From Ziziphus jujuba (Eukaryota > Streptophyta > Magnoliopsida > Rosales > Rhamnaceae): 64,000 nt of DNA. The notes below the pieces were generated by a model. The model did not search any database. It saw only the letters and a program-made list of their open reading frames with translations, and was not told the DNA's origin. The position numbers and the translations under genes were made by a program. The stretch covers positions 5,405,501-5,469,500 of the forward strand of contig NC_083379.1 in assembly GCF_031755915.1 (NCBI RefSeq), read 5' to 3'. This document shows positions 11,701-24,933 of the stretch, piece after piece. Numbering within the stretch: position 1 is the stretch's first letter; the number at the start of each line of letters is the position of its first letter.

Positions 11701-14700
11701 CATTAGCTTTGATGTCCCAACTTGCTACAGTAATTACAGATATACTTGCTGGTAGCTATGATTATACTAGAGAAAGGCCTAGAAGGAAGTTCTTTCGGCA
11801 CCAACCATGTGAGTCAAAACATTTTCAATGATAGAATACTTAACTGTTTCTGCCATTTAAGCAAGTTCTGATAATTATAGTAATAATTTTGAAATTATCT
11901 TTCAAGATCCAGATATCTGGATTTCTGTAATGATGCTACTTATCTAAATTATTGCCTTCTCTACATCTCATTTTTTAAGAGTATTTGAACAACCAGTTTT
12001 GGTTATATGCTATTTTCCAAATTTACTTGGATCATTAAGCTTACTTATCTCTAAATTCATGTCATTTTTCATTATTTTTTAGACATCTGCTAATTCCAAA
12101 TATCTGTTACAGTGTCCAAAGAAGACATGGAAAAACTGCGTCAAGCTCTGAAAACTTTATCTGAAGCTGAAAAACAATTGAGAACTTCAAATGACAAGCT
12201 AACATGGCTAACTGCTGCATTGCTGCAACTTGCTCCTGATCAACAGTATATGTTGCCCAGTTCTTCTGCAGACACTAGTTTTAATCACAGTCCATCAGTG
12301 TTAAATGGTATGGGTGGAAGAGACGTTAGGAAAGGTGGTGAGCAAGCTCAAATGCCTAATAATTCAAGAGGCTTGTCAAGAAATGGTAGACAAGCTGGAG
12401 CTTCTGATTTTCATAGCAATAATATGTTGAAAGGAAGTAATTCAGATCGGAAAAGACATTCTACTTCAAGTGCTGGAATGGCTCCTCCACAGATATCTGC
12501 ACGCTCAGCTGGAATGATTAAGGCAGGTGGGAGGCAGGTTTCTGGAAAGGTCCGTAAAGGAATTGAAGAAATTTGGTTGGAGGTGCTTGAGAAAATTCAA
12601 TACAATGGTATTAAAGAATTTTTGTACCAAGAAGGGAAGCTGATCTCTGTCAGTTTTGGTGCAGGTAAGCCTAACATTTTTAAGTATACACAAATAGTAC
12701 ATATATATTTTTATGTTAAATTTATAAGCCAAAACCAAGTGGAAGCTTGAATATGTTTTTGGGCTCAATTAGATTTTTAATTGCCATGCTACTTGTCAAA
12801 AGAAAAGATGTTCTATTTGTTTTTTCCCAAAAAATAAAGAAAAATAATCTTGAATTAATTACCGACCAAGATATTCATATTTCTCTCTTATTTCTTTAAC
12901 TTTAGTTTTTTTTTAAAAATATACATATATAATATATGAATCTTGTGTGTGTCCCTTGCCTAAAGTTGCCCTTGGTCACTCAAGCACAGAACGCAACTCG
13001 TGCTTGCTTCTACCCAAAGGATTTTCCCATATACTTGAAATTTGCCCTGCATGGGAAATGAGAATAACAGTTCCTATCTTTTTAAAATACCCATGTTGCC
13101 CTCCTTGTAACTCCTAGTTACCTGGTCAAATAACATTGTACTTCCCAATGGTACATTCACCAAAGTTTCTTTTCTCCGTATATGTTGTGTGACTTATCAA
13201 AAGAACCAGAAAAAAAGAAAAAAAGAAAAAAAGAAAAAAGTATAGCTATTACTACTTGTCTTTATGAAATAGTATAATTTGAATCCACGAAATCAATGTT
13301 GATGCCACATCAACTCTTGCAAAGAACTTGCAAAATCGCCTCATAAAAATGATGGTAATTATTACTTTACCTCGTTTTGCCACTTTAGTGTAAGTCATGC
13401 TACCACTTTTATATTCTATTTAGGCTTATATTCAAAATAATATGTAAACTGGAAGTTATGTTTTCAACAAGTGGATTTATGCTGGATAACCACAGTTCTC
13501 CACGTTGCGCTTTTCTTTCACATATGCTCCTTTCCATATTTGTTATGGTTAAGTCCCATCCCTATGCATTCGCTTATTTTCTCATGTCTGATTGTTTATC
13601 CAATTTACTTGTTCTTGGTTGCAGCTCCTACCGTGCAGCTGATTTTTACTTCACCACTGACCAAATCTACTGCAGAGAAATTTAGAGAGCATATATTACA
13701 GGCATTTGAGTTAGTTCTTGGGTCCTCCGTGACGATTGAAATTAGATGTGATTCAAGAAAAGATTCAAAACCAGGGGTACATGTGCCTCTTATGTTACCA
13801 GCTTCTAAGGACGGTTCATCTCAGATTAGAGATACAAATGGGGTCAGCAGTCAAGCCCATTTGTTGCACTCCAATACCAAAGAAATGGGTAAAAGTGAAA
13901 TTGTTGAAATAGAAGCTTCTCCTAGGGAAACAAAGAGTAAGGACCATGATAACCATGAAGAATCCGGTACGCAAAGTTTAAAAGATGGACAGACGGGAGA
14001 AGCAGCAGCTTCACATAAGAAATCAGCCTCAGCTTTGATACAAGAAAAGCAGAAATTTGGGGGACAAAGTCGGTCTCAGAGCCTTGTCAGAAGTAAAGTG
14101 TCACTTGCACATGTAATTCAACAGGCAGAAGGATGTTCACAACGTAGTGGATGGTCAAAACGCAAAGCAGTTTCTATTGCGGAAAAGCTTGAACAAGAGA
14201 ATTTGTAAGTTTTTTCACACCCTTAAACTTCCCTTTTTTTTTTTTTTTTTTTTTCCCTCTTTCAATGAGGGAGCAAGGGAAGCAATCACAATTTCAAGTT
14301 GAAAGAGAGTGTATATTAATTGAATTGAAGTACCAGTTGACTGAACTTTCTGGGGTTAAGGATTAGATCAGTTAAATTCAGTTGTAAAAGAAGTGACATT
14401 GCAAAATCCTCACAAAGGAGATAAATCTGCCACATAATAATATATAGATGTTTCCTTATTTATGTGTAGATGATTTATGGGCAGGAGGTTGAACAAATTT
14501 TATCTTTCTAACATAAGCTATAAGTAAACTTTGCAGTATGTAGCCCCTTTTGAACTAGAGCTTGTAAAGGACCCCCATTTTCTTATTTTGCATGATTTTA
14601 TAAATTCATTATTAATTTGAAGTTCACTTGGTCTGATGCTAATGAAATAATGATCGTAATATTGTGTTCAGTATCTTCTGATATTGATCAGACTGTAGTG

Positions 14701-15483
14701 AACATAATATGGTAGGGGATATGTAGCATCTTTGTAGGAATTTGATTAATGTCTTCCTATTAAATGGTTGTAAAATGATGTAGGCTCCTTCAATATACCA
14801 TAATATTCTGGTGCTCGTTTGTTCATTTAAATTTGATGTAGCTCTAATTTATGTACAGGAGACTAGAACCTCGATCCAGAAGCTTGCTTTGCTGGAAAGC
14901 ATCTAGAGTAACTCGTAGGAAGGTAATATATGATAGACTTTACTATGTTCTTACACAATCAGCTATTTTATATGGTTTCAAAAAGCCATGGATGGGATCA
15001 GGCAAGGATATTGGGCTCTGGCCAATAATCCAGTATAGATCTAGGCCGGAGCTTGATTTTCCGTCTCAGCTTCAGGTTGGGTTTTATGCCAAAGTCTATT
15101 GTTGGGTAAGGTTTAGGCCCAATCCCGTCCAAGTTTGGCCCATACTTTACTCTTTTGTTAAACTAGGTTTATTATCCTGTTAAAAAATGACCTTTTTTTT
15201 TTTTTTCAAAAGGGTAAAGATATAATAAGGTTCATAATAGTCTTTAAATGCCAACTCATTGCTGTCATCAACGTGATTTTGATTTTAATTCTAAGTTGAG
15301 TATTTTACTGTAAAATTCTCAACAATTATGTTTGAACTGTTTTGTCGTGATCCATTTGAAGCTTTTACTTATGAATGTGTTCTTCGACAGCTTTCACGTT
15401 TGAAAATTAGGACAAGAAAACCACGTTCACTGCTGAAGATTGTTTCCTGTGGAAAATGTCTCTCAACCAAATCTCCAAGGTAA
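8785..15483 (+). CDS. STICHEL-like protein (DnaX-related AAA+ ATPase domain), STICHEL-like 3/4 type
   Basis: Proposed exons are 8785-10860, 11589-11808, 12113-12664, 13625-14204, 14859-14922 and 15391-15483. All introns are GT-AG, phases join, and the product is 1194 aa. The start MTRAVRDRILK, followed by HLRNHIHLTNCIHLKNH, is the conserved N-terminus of STICHEL-like 3/4, so this Met is preferred over the in-frame Met 18 codons upstream. Residues 498-506 are Walker A (GPHGTGKTS), C517/C526/C529/C532 form the DnaX-type zinc motif C-x8-C-x2-C-x2-C, 575-582 is Walker B (VFIFDDCD), and domain III follows. The C-terminus is basic (RTRKPRSLLK) and ends in GKCLSTKSPR. Arabidopsis STICHEL controls trichome branch number; its relatives resemble the bacterial polymerase III gamma/tau subunit, but no replication role is established. 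Introns (304-960 bp) hold AT-rich DNA only, apart from a possible decayed repeat in intron 5. Confidence 0.9.
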
Positions 15484-16373
15484 TATGTGAAAAAAAATTT
15501 TGGTTAGCATTGAAGGGTTTGTACAACCTCGTCTTGTATTACTTGTATTTAGCCATTTTCCTGCAGCTAACTAGGTTAAATTTATCTTTCAAATCCAATT
15601 TATTGAATAAAAAGTGATTCAGTTGTATTTTGAAGAGAAAAATGTAGGAAAAAAGCATACACATTGTTAGGCACTTATCAATTCATGTCAATTTTTAGCA
15701 ATCTACAATTACATGTTGCTTTAATGCCTAAGTTATTATGGTCCTTTGTGTTTATCAAATTTTTGATGGTTAGGCATTAGCACAAGAAGCTCGGTTGGGA
15801 TTTTATCAAAACACGTCAGTTGGTCATTTATAAGTTTGTAATTCCATTTTCAATAGTACTGTGTCCACTGTTACAGCCGACCCTCCAGGTTAATCCAGGA
15901 AAAAATAAAGAAGAAAGAGGAAGTATACAATGCATTTTTGCTTGAATATGAGATATATATATATATATATGTTTGGTACAAATTGTGTTTTGGGGATGGG
16001 ATTGACAACCATGTTTTGACCAAGCACCTGAATTATAAAATTGTAATTTATACAGGTTGTAGCATTATTTTTCAGAAGTGTTGTTTATGCAAAATTGTTT
16101 GGAAAACTGGTCCCACAGTGATGGTCCGAGAGAAATTCTAACCTTAAGAGCGCACTTGAGTTTCGTAGTCTTTCTTAAAATTTTAATTGTCCATATTCAT
16201 GTTATATGGTCACTGGTCATTAGGATTCATTTGCTGTTAAATAGTTTGAAATGTGAGCATTGGGGTGGAATGAGTGGAAAGAAAGCAAGAGTTAGATTGA
16301 GGAACGAGGTTCATAAGTTGTTTGGTATGATAACTTTACTCCATCTTTCCTCTTACGTTTGGATAGAGGTAAA

Positions 16374-16480
16374 GTTAATAGAAATCTAATTCCCTTAGAA
16401 AAATAATAATTTTATTTTGTTTGGATATTTATTGAAAGGTGGAAAAATATGGGTACAGGAAATTAGATTTCTATCAATGT
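16374..16480. repeat. Imperfect inverted repeat (MITE-like hairpin)
   Basis: The arm ATAGAAATCTAATTCCCT near 16377 is matched in reverse complement by AGGAAATTAGATTTCTAT near 16457, with about 60 bases of AT-rich loop. Weaker complementarity appears to extend outward (AACTTTACTCCATCTTTCCTC near 16336 against AGGAAAATATATGGGAAAGTT near 16482). The form suggests a small non-autonomous DNA transposon remnant; no target-site duplication was identified. Confidence 0.5.
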
Positions 16481-19400
16481 AGGAAAATATATGGGAAAGT
16501 TGTTTCGATATATATAAGTGTTATTTTGAAAATCCCAGGTAAATTAATTTTAAATTTTTTTTTAAAATATATATTTATCCTTAATTTATTATATAATTTT
16601 AAATTTAATTACTTGTAAATTTCAATTTTTTTATTACTTATCAAACAAACTAAAAGAAAAATTAATTTTTAGAAAATTAAATACCAAGAATTATTTTCCC
16701 TCTCAATGACATTTTCCAAAGGACCTTAAGGTTTACCGTTCTTTCCTTTCATTTATTTACTTTCATTTCTACCAAAACACGAAAGGTTGAAATGGTTCAT
16801 GGGAAAGTTCTGAAAATATTCAGATTTGAATCCAATCCCACACCAACCAGTTCAGAGCCCAAAAAGTAAATAATAAATAAAATAGAAAATAAAATCACAA
16901 AAAATAGTCCCAAAGAAAATCCCATGCACATTTGGATCATGGGAATCACTCAAGAATATTAGCAGAAGAAGTAAGAAATACGTGAAAAATAGTTGCATTA
17001 ATTGAATGAACCCTTCTTTTACTTCCAAAAGCTACATTCAAAGATTCAACGGTGCCAGTGTGAATGCCTGGATTCTATAAAACTTGCCATCACTTTTATT
17101 CATGAGACTTTGATTTCCTCTCTGTCTTTTGGGAAGAACAGGATCTAATATTAGTCACCGTTTCATACTCCGTGGCCTGTTTCTTTTTTGACACCGCAAA
17201 GTGAATTAATGCTCAACAATTTCCAATGCCATCCATCACTTAGAATGTCTACTTTTCATTTTTTTTTTTTCTTTCTTCCTTTTTTAGTGTTTCTTTTTCT
17301 TTCCTTTTCTTTGTTTGGATGTTCGGAAAATTGAACATTTCCTTTTTCTTTTTTTTTTCTCCTAATCAAATAAAAAGGTATAAAAACACGTGCTTCATGG
17401 ATTCATCTGGGAATATATTTATTAAATCAATGCTTATTTGCATTATTCAAGTTCTATACGAGTACGGTACTTTTGATGTTCATGTTGACTTGTATTTTGT
17501 CTTGAATCTGGTTTATCTTATATTTTTTAGTTGATAAGTATCACTTCACAGTCACTGAATTTTATTTTAATTTTCAAAATTTTTCAATATAAGATTATCT
17601 TTGATTTTGTTTTTGATGTAAAATATTATTATTGAATCAAGATCCAAAAACAAGCATCCACAATCATAAAAAAGTAATAATAATAATAATAATAATAAAC
17701 ATGGAGCCCAGCCACGTCTATTATTATTGAAAAATATTATTTGTTGTCGTTAGAAATTATTTAAAATTTGTTTCATACTTTGATATGGAAAATTATTAAT
17801 TGATTTTCAATATTTTCTTATATTATTTCAAAAGTATTTTCAAAGCATTCTATCATATAAATATCACTATGGCGTCTTTTGGTAACCGGTGATCTTTTAA
17901 TTTTTTTTTAAATTATTTATTTGTAATTTGCTTGTTTCGAGTATTAATAGATAATAATTTTAATTTGTCAGATATTTAAAAAAATAAAAAAATCAAATCA
18001 AATTCAATTTAAAATTGTATTCAATTAAATGTTTTATTTTTTTGTTTTTTTTCTTACTTAACTTTATACCTAACCAACTATATCTATCACTCGTCAACAT
18101 TCAAAATAAATAAATTACACATAATTAACTAAAAAAAATAGAAAATAGAAAACTGTATCGTCAAACTACACTAATATTAACTGTGGTTTCTCCGAGTCAT
18201 AAAATAATATTTTATCTGATTTTGAAAGGAAGAATTTTCCAAAGTTCCCCTCATGAATACGATATTGCCACAAGGTGACAGAAAGTGGGCGGCACACACA
18301 ATTCATGTGTTTTTTTTTATTCTTTTGGCCACCCAATTAGGTGAACCCCTGATTTCTTCCATCAAAATATATTATCTTTAGTCTTCCTAAGTTTAAAAAT
18401 ATATATTCACCGAAAAGAAAAGAAAAGCTAAAAAAATATGCATTGCATATAAATATATATATAGCGTTAGGATTATAATTTTGACCCAAGATAATAAAGT
18501 ATAATTCATTTTGTGAAGAAAATTCAATGGTCACACCGCCATGGTTTGCAAGAGCACTCATCTTGACTTGGAGTGTTCTTCTTCTTCTTTTCTATTTTTT
18601 TTTTTTTTGGGTAATAATTTTGGAACGTTCTATTTGTTTACAAGTGGCAACCAGAGGTGATTTGATCCACGAGCTTTTCCAAGAGTTTCAAATTAATTAT
18701 GTTGTAATTAATTAATTATTTTAATGGTTTTTGCTGGGGAAACAAAAAAAAAAACTTAAAATATTTTAATGTTACAATATTGAACTAGCATGGATATTTT
18801 TTAAAGTTTGTAAATATTAGTTCAAAATTTTCACAGCAATTTCAAAAGATATTGATGCTAATTAAACACTATAAAATAAAAGTGCAAAAATACTGAAACT
18901 TCAAAAAGTATTATGCCGAAACCCTTATTTTTATTGTCGTTGCTAGGTTTGCAAAGTTTGGTGGAAATAGCTTGGCGATCCTACTAGTTATGAGAATGTT
19001 TGTTGTTTTGTATCCGAACATAACCCAGGCAGAAACGGACAAATAAAAGCATAAACAAAATAACAATTTTTTTTCTTTTTTTTTGGCTGATATACGGTAT
19101 TATTGAGAATTATCAAAAAGAGCAGTTATGCGAATTAGGTGGATTAAAGTTTTAGTTGAAAAGTAGTACATTATAATAAATACATGGATTGAATTTTTGA
19201 ACATAAGAGTACAGAGTACATGAACCCCTTTAAAACGCTTTTTTGAAGGTATGCCTTTGTATATTTATGTCTAAACAGTTTGTATAAATAAATTTAAATA
19301 TTAAAAGCGCAAGCTTTCTAAGGCATTGCAATTCTAATAATTTATAGTTTATTTTACATCTATAAAATTAGTTAATACTAGGTAAGGTTTAAAATAAAAA

Positions 19401-20982
19401 AATTCTTGGAAATTTCATTTTTTCTGACAGAAGGAAATAAATTTTATATCCCAAATAAAAATAAAAATGGATACTTTTTTTTTAATATTCTTAAAAATAT
19501 TTTTATATATTTTTATAATTTTTATGAAATTTTTCATCAAACTACATCAGTTCCATATTATTGATGTTTAGTAAAAATTTTTGCTTAACTAACTTTATTA
19601 ATATATGTATATTTTTTGTTACCTTTTAGTTGCTTACAAAAATTAAACAAATAAAAATATAAAATTTATATTTAATAAACAATGTCTAAAAAATTATCAG
19701 ATAAGTATCCCTATAACATTTTTAAGGAAAAATTAATATTACAAATTATAAATTTATCTATCTATTATTATATAGAAAAAAATATATATTTTGTATAAAC
19801 TAAACCATCAAAAAATAATAATTATGCATAAAATCAATCATTATCTAACAAACTCTGTAAGGTAATTATTCAAAAAAAAAAATTCTATAAGGTTAACATA
19901 TTAACAACTGCATATAAAATTTTAAAAAATAATATTTTACAATTATTTCATATTTTAAAATAAAAAAAATAATAATTTTCAACCATAAAAAATTTTATAT
20001 GGTATTGAGATAATATTTAAAAATATAATATAATTGTAATAATTATTTTATATATATCTTAATTAATAAATAATTTTATCAAATATGTATTTTTTTATAT
20101 TTTTTATTAACAATTATATATTTATATTATTACTATTTATTGTAAATTAATTAATATATATAATATTTTTTAATATTGTTATAATTTTTATAGTTAATTT
20201 GATTATTAATTGAATAAATAGACTAATTAAAAAGTTTTATTAAAATTTTTTATTTTTTAAAACAAATTTGCATCAATTTTTATTATTTTTATGATTTTTT
20301 CGATATTTTTCATAAATATTTTTATATTTTAAACCATTAATTTTTTGAATGTTAATTAAATAAATTACAGAAAATCCATCTAAACTATTTGATATTTATA
20401 AATAATCTTCCTAAACTATTAAAATAACCGATAAATCCTTCAATTATGCTTACGTACATAACACATTGCCCGTTTAAAACCAATTAAACATTAAATATTA
20501 TTTTATTTTGACAAAAATAACCTTTTCACATACCCGTTATACTAATTTCCAAATAATATTAATAAAATGAATTTATTCATTATGGGCATTTTAAATTTTA
20601 AAATATTATGGATTTTCTTATAAAAATAATTTTGTCTCAGATGCATAATTTTCTTTGACTTGTTTTTAATAGTTTAAAGTTTTTTTTATATATATATTAT
20701 ACAAAATAATTATTTGTAAGTGTTAAATAATTCAATAATATTTTGTACAATTTAACTTCAACACTATTTAATATTGAATACTTAGGTACTCAAAAGAGAG
20801 ATTGAAAACAACAAAATTCTAGCTGGATAGACGTGAAATTAAGGGAGTATAGAAAACATTTCAACTACTAAGTCTATAACCATTTTATTTCCACCATTTG
20901 TGGCGGTGAATAAATATAAAAATATATTTATGGTATCAAATTCCAAAAAAAAAAAAAGAAAAAAAGAAAAAGAAAACCATTT

Positions 20983-21592
20983 ACGTACCTTACGTGGCGA
21001 TAATATAGGTCCCTATTCACCACGCCTATCTGTATTACTCGGCTGTCAAACTAATTCATCAAATGGAAGCAGGCCACGTCATCGATAATAAAGATAATGA
21101 AGAAGACGGAAAAGTCGGCGGCTGGCTGGAGTGGGTGACGTAATTATTAATTTATGAATTATGAACATAATTCTGTTAGTTTTATTGGAAACAGCAAAGA
21201 ACACGATGAGCTTTTCTAAGGGTCTGTGATGGCCATGGGATGACATGAGGGCCGTCACTTTCTTTGACATTTTCCAATTGGTTTTGGTCTTACGTTTGAC
21301 CTCAGTGTAACGTGGAGAGATCGCGAACAACGAAATTTGTGGTTCTCTACGCATTACTATGACGTCGTTTTGCCTGCAACGTGCTTCAGAGGGCGCAATT
21401 AGGAGACGACACGTGGATTCTTGACCACGGGTTTTACTCGCTTATCACACGGCTATCAAAAGAAAAATGTAAACTTTTCCACCTTCTTCTTTTCACTTTG
21501 AACCTTTGAAAAAGAGCTTCTTTTTTTAATCTTTCAGGAATATAAACCTTTCAAAGAAGAGTTTTTTTCTACTTCTTGAATTTATTAAAAAG

Positions 21593-21635
<43 letters not shown>

Positions 21636-21657
21636 TACATAATAAAGCTAGGCACGT
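20983..21657. promoter_or_regulatory. Cluster of ten ACGT-core motifs in a GC-richer islet
   Basis: ACGT cores, the centre of many bZIP and bHLH sites, occur at 20983, 20992, 21076, 21138, 21292, 21310, 21362, 21379, 21411 and 21654. Among them are TGACGT types, a CACGTGG/ABRE-like site at 21410 and ACGTGG types. Base frequencies would predict about two in this length. The islet also contains a 91-codon minus-strand frame (21354-21079) with a true ATG, but it matches nothing I know. It may be a distal regulatory block or the promoter of an unrecognised transcript; function is inferred only from motif density. Confidence 0.35.
21597..21631. repeat. (AT)n microsatellite
   Basis: About 35 bases of uninterrupted AT dinucleotides. 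Another run of similar type is near 22122-22150. Confidence 0.95.
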
Positions 21658-22118
21658 CGTTGAAGAATTTTTTACTATTAATTTCTTTGTCCTTCGTTTC
21701 AAATACAAAATAAACTTAATTAATATATATTCTTTCTACAGGGAAAAAGAGGCATAATTTATAGCTCTAACATTGAAGAAAGATTATAACTAATTTATAA
21801 ACGCCTACTAAACAATAAAGTAAAAAAAAAGACATATATATTGTTCTGTTTTAAGATTGTTTTATAATGTGTATATTGTATAATATATAAAGAAAATATA
21901 TATGAAGAAAAAGTGCTTCACGCACGAATTAAATGTATGCAGGATTTTGTTGGTGTCTTTTATTGGTTCATCGACTTAATGAAAGTAAATTAATTGCCAT
22001 TTATTACTTTGAAGAGACTGATGTGCCTTTTCAGGTGCGTTCTTAAAGACCGTAAAGGGGTGCAATTAATTTGGCAGTACAAAAAGGTTAGACTTTTAAA
22101 GGAGGACATAATTTTCTT

Positions 22119-22153
<35 letters not shown>

Positions 22154-23608
22154 TAAATTACCTTATATATTTTTGAAAAATAGGATGTTGAAATTCCACT
22201 TGAAAGATGTTGTTCTCTATTTTTTTTTTTTAATAATTTTTTTCGACTAAGTCGGTGAAAATAACAAAAGAAAACAACTTAGGTAAGTAAAAAAGTAGGT
22301 TCACAAAATATTCAATAATTTATTTATTAAATAATATGATATATTTAATTATTTTATTTTTTATTTACTTATTCAATATTAACTCATATGAGTTCATATT
22401 ATATTAATATATATATATATATATTGATATATATAATTTATTTGTTGCATGTTTTTGATAAAACATTTTGATAATCATAACTTATAATATTACTATAATA
22501 ATACTGATGAAAACAATATGGATGCAGAAACATCGACCCCTTTTTATACGTACTTTGGTCCGTAATCCCTATCGACAAAACAGAGAAGGATAAGACGTCC
22601 TCGTCGACATTGAAAAAGAATTAGTTGGCATTGAAATTTTCGATTTAAACAATTTCCTTAATGCAGACATGAAAAAATTTCTCTACAATGTGCCAATACA
22701 AATGCACATTAATTTGCGTTAGAAATTAGCAGCTAAATCGACATTGATTCTAGAAACTCCTCTAAAGCATTTCAGCTGCATTAGAATTTATGATCTCTAA
22801 AGTCCAATTATTTGCACCAATTCCAAATTGAATTCCATGAACCTGGGCTCCATTATTATAATTATGAAGCTTGACCCTATTTTCCAAGATCTCCCCAGGC
22901 TGTTAACAATATACGGTTAAAGTCATGAATTCACAATGAAAAACTTACCTGTAATGAATGATTTATTGTAACGTATCATCTATGCAATACTGTGCATATA
23001 TATATATATATATATTTTTTTTTTCCCACTTTATGGATATATCATACCACAATTGATGCACTAGATTCCATTAGAATTTTGGATATAATATTCTTTGGTA
23101 ACTTTCTTTTTATTTTTTACTTGTGGTAATTGTTTTTTGAAAGTTACTTGTGGTAATTGGTTGTTGGAATTTTGTATGTTATAATAAATTACTTTTGTCC
23201 TTATGAATTTAGGAAATAACTGGCCCAATCGCGTTTTTTGTTTTTTTTTTTTTTTCTTTTTTGGTAAGAAATGTGTTGTAATAGTAAGTGCAATATCAAA
23301 CACAATATTTAATCAATGGTACGCTATAATTCGAGTGTAAAGATCGTCTACGTAAGATAGGCTGTAGTACATATAAGAAATAGAAAATAAAAATTTCATT
23401 AAAAAGAAATAGAAATTAAAAAATGTAACACATATAATGTGTGATAATTTATCATAAAAGGAGTGCAATTAAATTCTGATTAACATATTTATTTATTAGA
23501 TATTTACATTTTTAAGTATGGATTAGCATATAATTTTTATTAAAATTTTAAATAACAGTGTGGTATTTTCTGTTTACAACCAAAACCCATTGCACACCAA
23601 AAGAATTA

Positions 23609-23640
<32 letters not shown>

Positions 23641-24161
23641 AGCTTTGCTTTGGAGGATGTGTCTGGTCAACTAGCGGGTTTTGGAAGCTTTTACATATCT
23701 ATAGTCAAAATTGGGGGAAAAAAACAAAAATAAAATAAAATTCGACAGCTTGGATATTCACATCAGTGGAAGGCAAAGGTTGGGTAAAAAATAATGAGGG
23801 GGTGAAATGTCCACGCGCGTTAAAAGTCGTATGGGACCCAAACCCACTTTAGTTTAGTCAACCCTTGAATCAAATCCGATGCACCTTAATTTTTGTTTTG
23901 GGAGTTTTGTTTTATTTATTTTTAACCTTTTTTTTTTGGGGTGAGGGGCATAAAAGGTATCCTATCCTATTTCATCATTTTCTCATATTATCACTTCCTC
24001 CACCATATTTAATTTTTAATAATTTTATGAAGTCGGTTATTTTCCCCAAGGAAGCCACCAAAAATATATCACGACTGCAACTCTGATCGCGTAATTTTAG
24101 TTCAAAAGGCTGTCCTTTTTGGTAATAAAGACGTAGAAAACTGGTAATTGAAATATTTTTT

Positions 24162-24167
<6 letters not shown>

Positions 24168-24206
<39 letters not shown>
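24168..24206. repeat. (AAT)n microsatellite
   Basis: About twelve AAT units, roughly 730 bases upstream of the U-box gene start. It accounts for the Tyr- and Ile-repeat open frames on the minus strand. Confidence 0.95.
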
Positions 24207-24209
<3 letters not shown>

Positions 24210-24505
24210 GTGAAATGAGTTTGGTGGTGGGAAAGTAGGAGAAGGACGAAGAAACGAATGGACAGAAATTTGGATAATCGTTCGTCAAAGCCATTCCAGT
24301 CGTTATCGCCAAGGCTGCATTGAAATTCCAGAGAGAGAGAGAGAGAGAGAGCAAAAATTAAAAAATAAAAAAAAGCAAAAAAAAAGGAAAGGAAAGGAAA
24401 GTCTCCGAAATTCAGTCTCTTTTGGAAAACGCGGATTCTAACTTGTATCTTATTTTGGTTTAAGAAGCAAAAGCCTCCGTCTACTCCTAAGAATTCTCTT
24501 TTTCT

Positions 24506-24536
<31 letters not shown>

Positions 24537-24893
24537 GGGGTTAGGTTGGTTTTTATAAATATATATTTTTTGGGTTCTGTTTGCCTTTTCAAGATTCAAA
24601 CGTCCAACGCAGTTTCCCAACTACGCTTTTTTCCATTATACCCAAACAGTAGGACTGTTTAGTTTTCTTTTAGTCTTTGGTTTTGGTTTGTTTTTCTTTG
24701 TTGTTCATTCAATTTGTTTGGTCGTCGGACCGTCCTTTTCTTTTCTTTTCTTTTTTTTATTTTTTGTTTTTGGGGGAAGAATTTTCTTTTAGCTTCGTTA
24801 TTGTTTATCTAGATCTGGGTTACGAAAAAAGATAATTTTTTTTTTTTTTTGGTGTCATTTTTCCGGTTACTGGAAAGGAATAGCAGATAAATC

Positions 24894-24917
24894 TTTTTTT
24901 TTTTTTTTTTTTTTTTT
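24894..24917 (+). repeat. T24 homopolymer immediately upstream of the PUB17-type start codon
   Basis: Twenty-four consecutive T residues end 16 bases before the ATG at 24934, in sequence expected to be 5' UTR. No AG acceptor lies between the tract and the ATG, so it is not a polypyrimidine tract of an intron ending just before the start. Confidence 0.85.
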
Positions 24918-24933
24918 GGTGGGTAAATTTGGT

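Larger units (their letters stand above)
15484..24893. other. AT-rich gene-poor region between the STICHEL-like and PUB17-type genes
   Basis: The first 200-400 bases are probably the 3' UTR of the STICHEL-like gene; an AATAAA sits at 15606-15611. Beyond it I recognise no gene. The stretch 19400-20800 is extremely AT-rich and reads like decayed repeat DNA. Distinct items listed separately are a hairpin at 16374-16480, an ACGT-core cluster at 20983-21657, and AT/AAT microsatellites. From about 24200 the sequence becomes TC/T-rich and is probably the promoter and 5' leader of the downstream U-box gene, with a (GA)n run near 24330-24350. Confidence 0.55.

Noticed and set aside
24161..24592. 143-codon minus-strand frame with poly-Lys and poly-Tyr
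   Set aside because: Translation of T-runs, a GA run and the AAT microsatellite in the upstream region of the PUB17-type gene.
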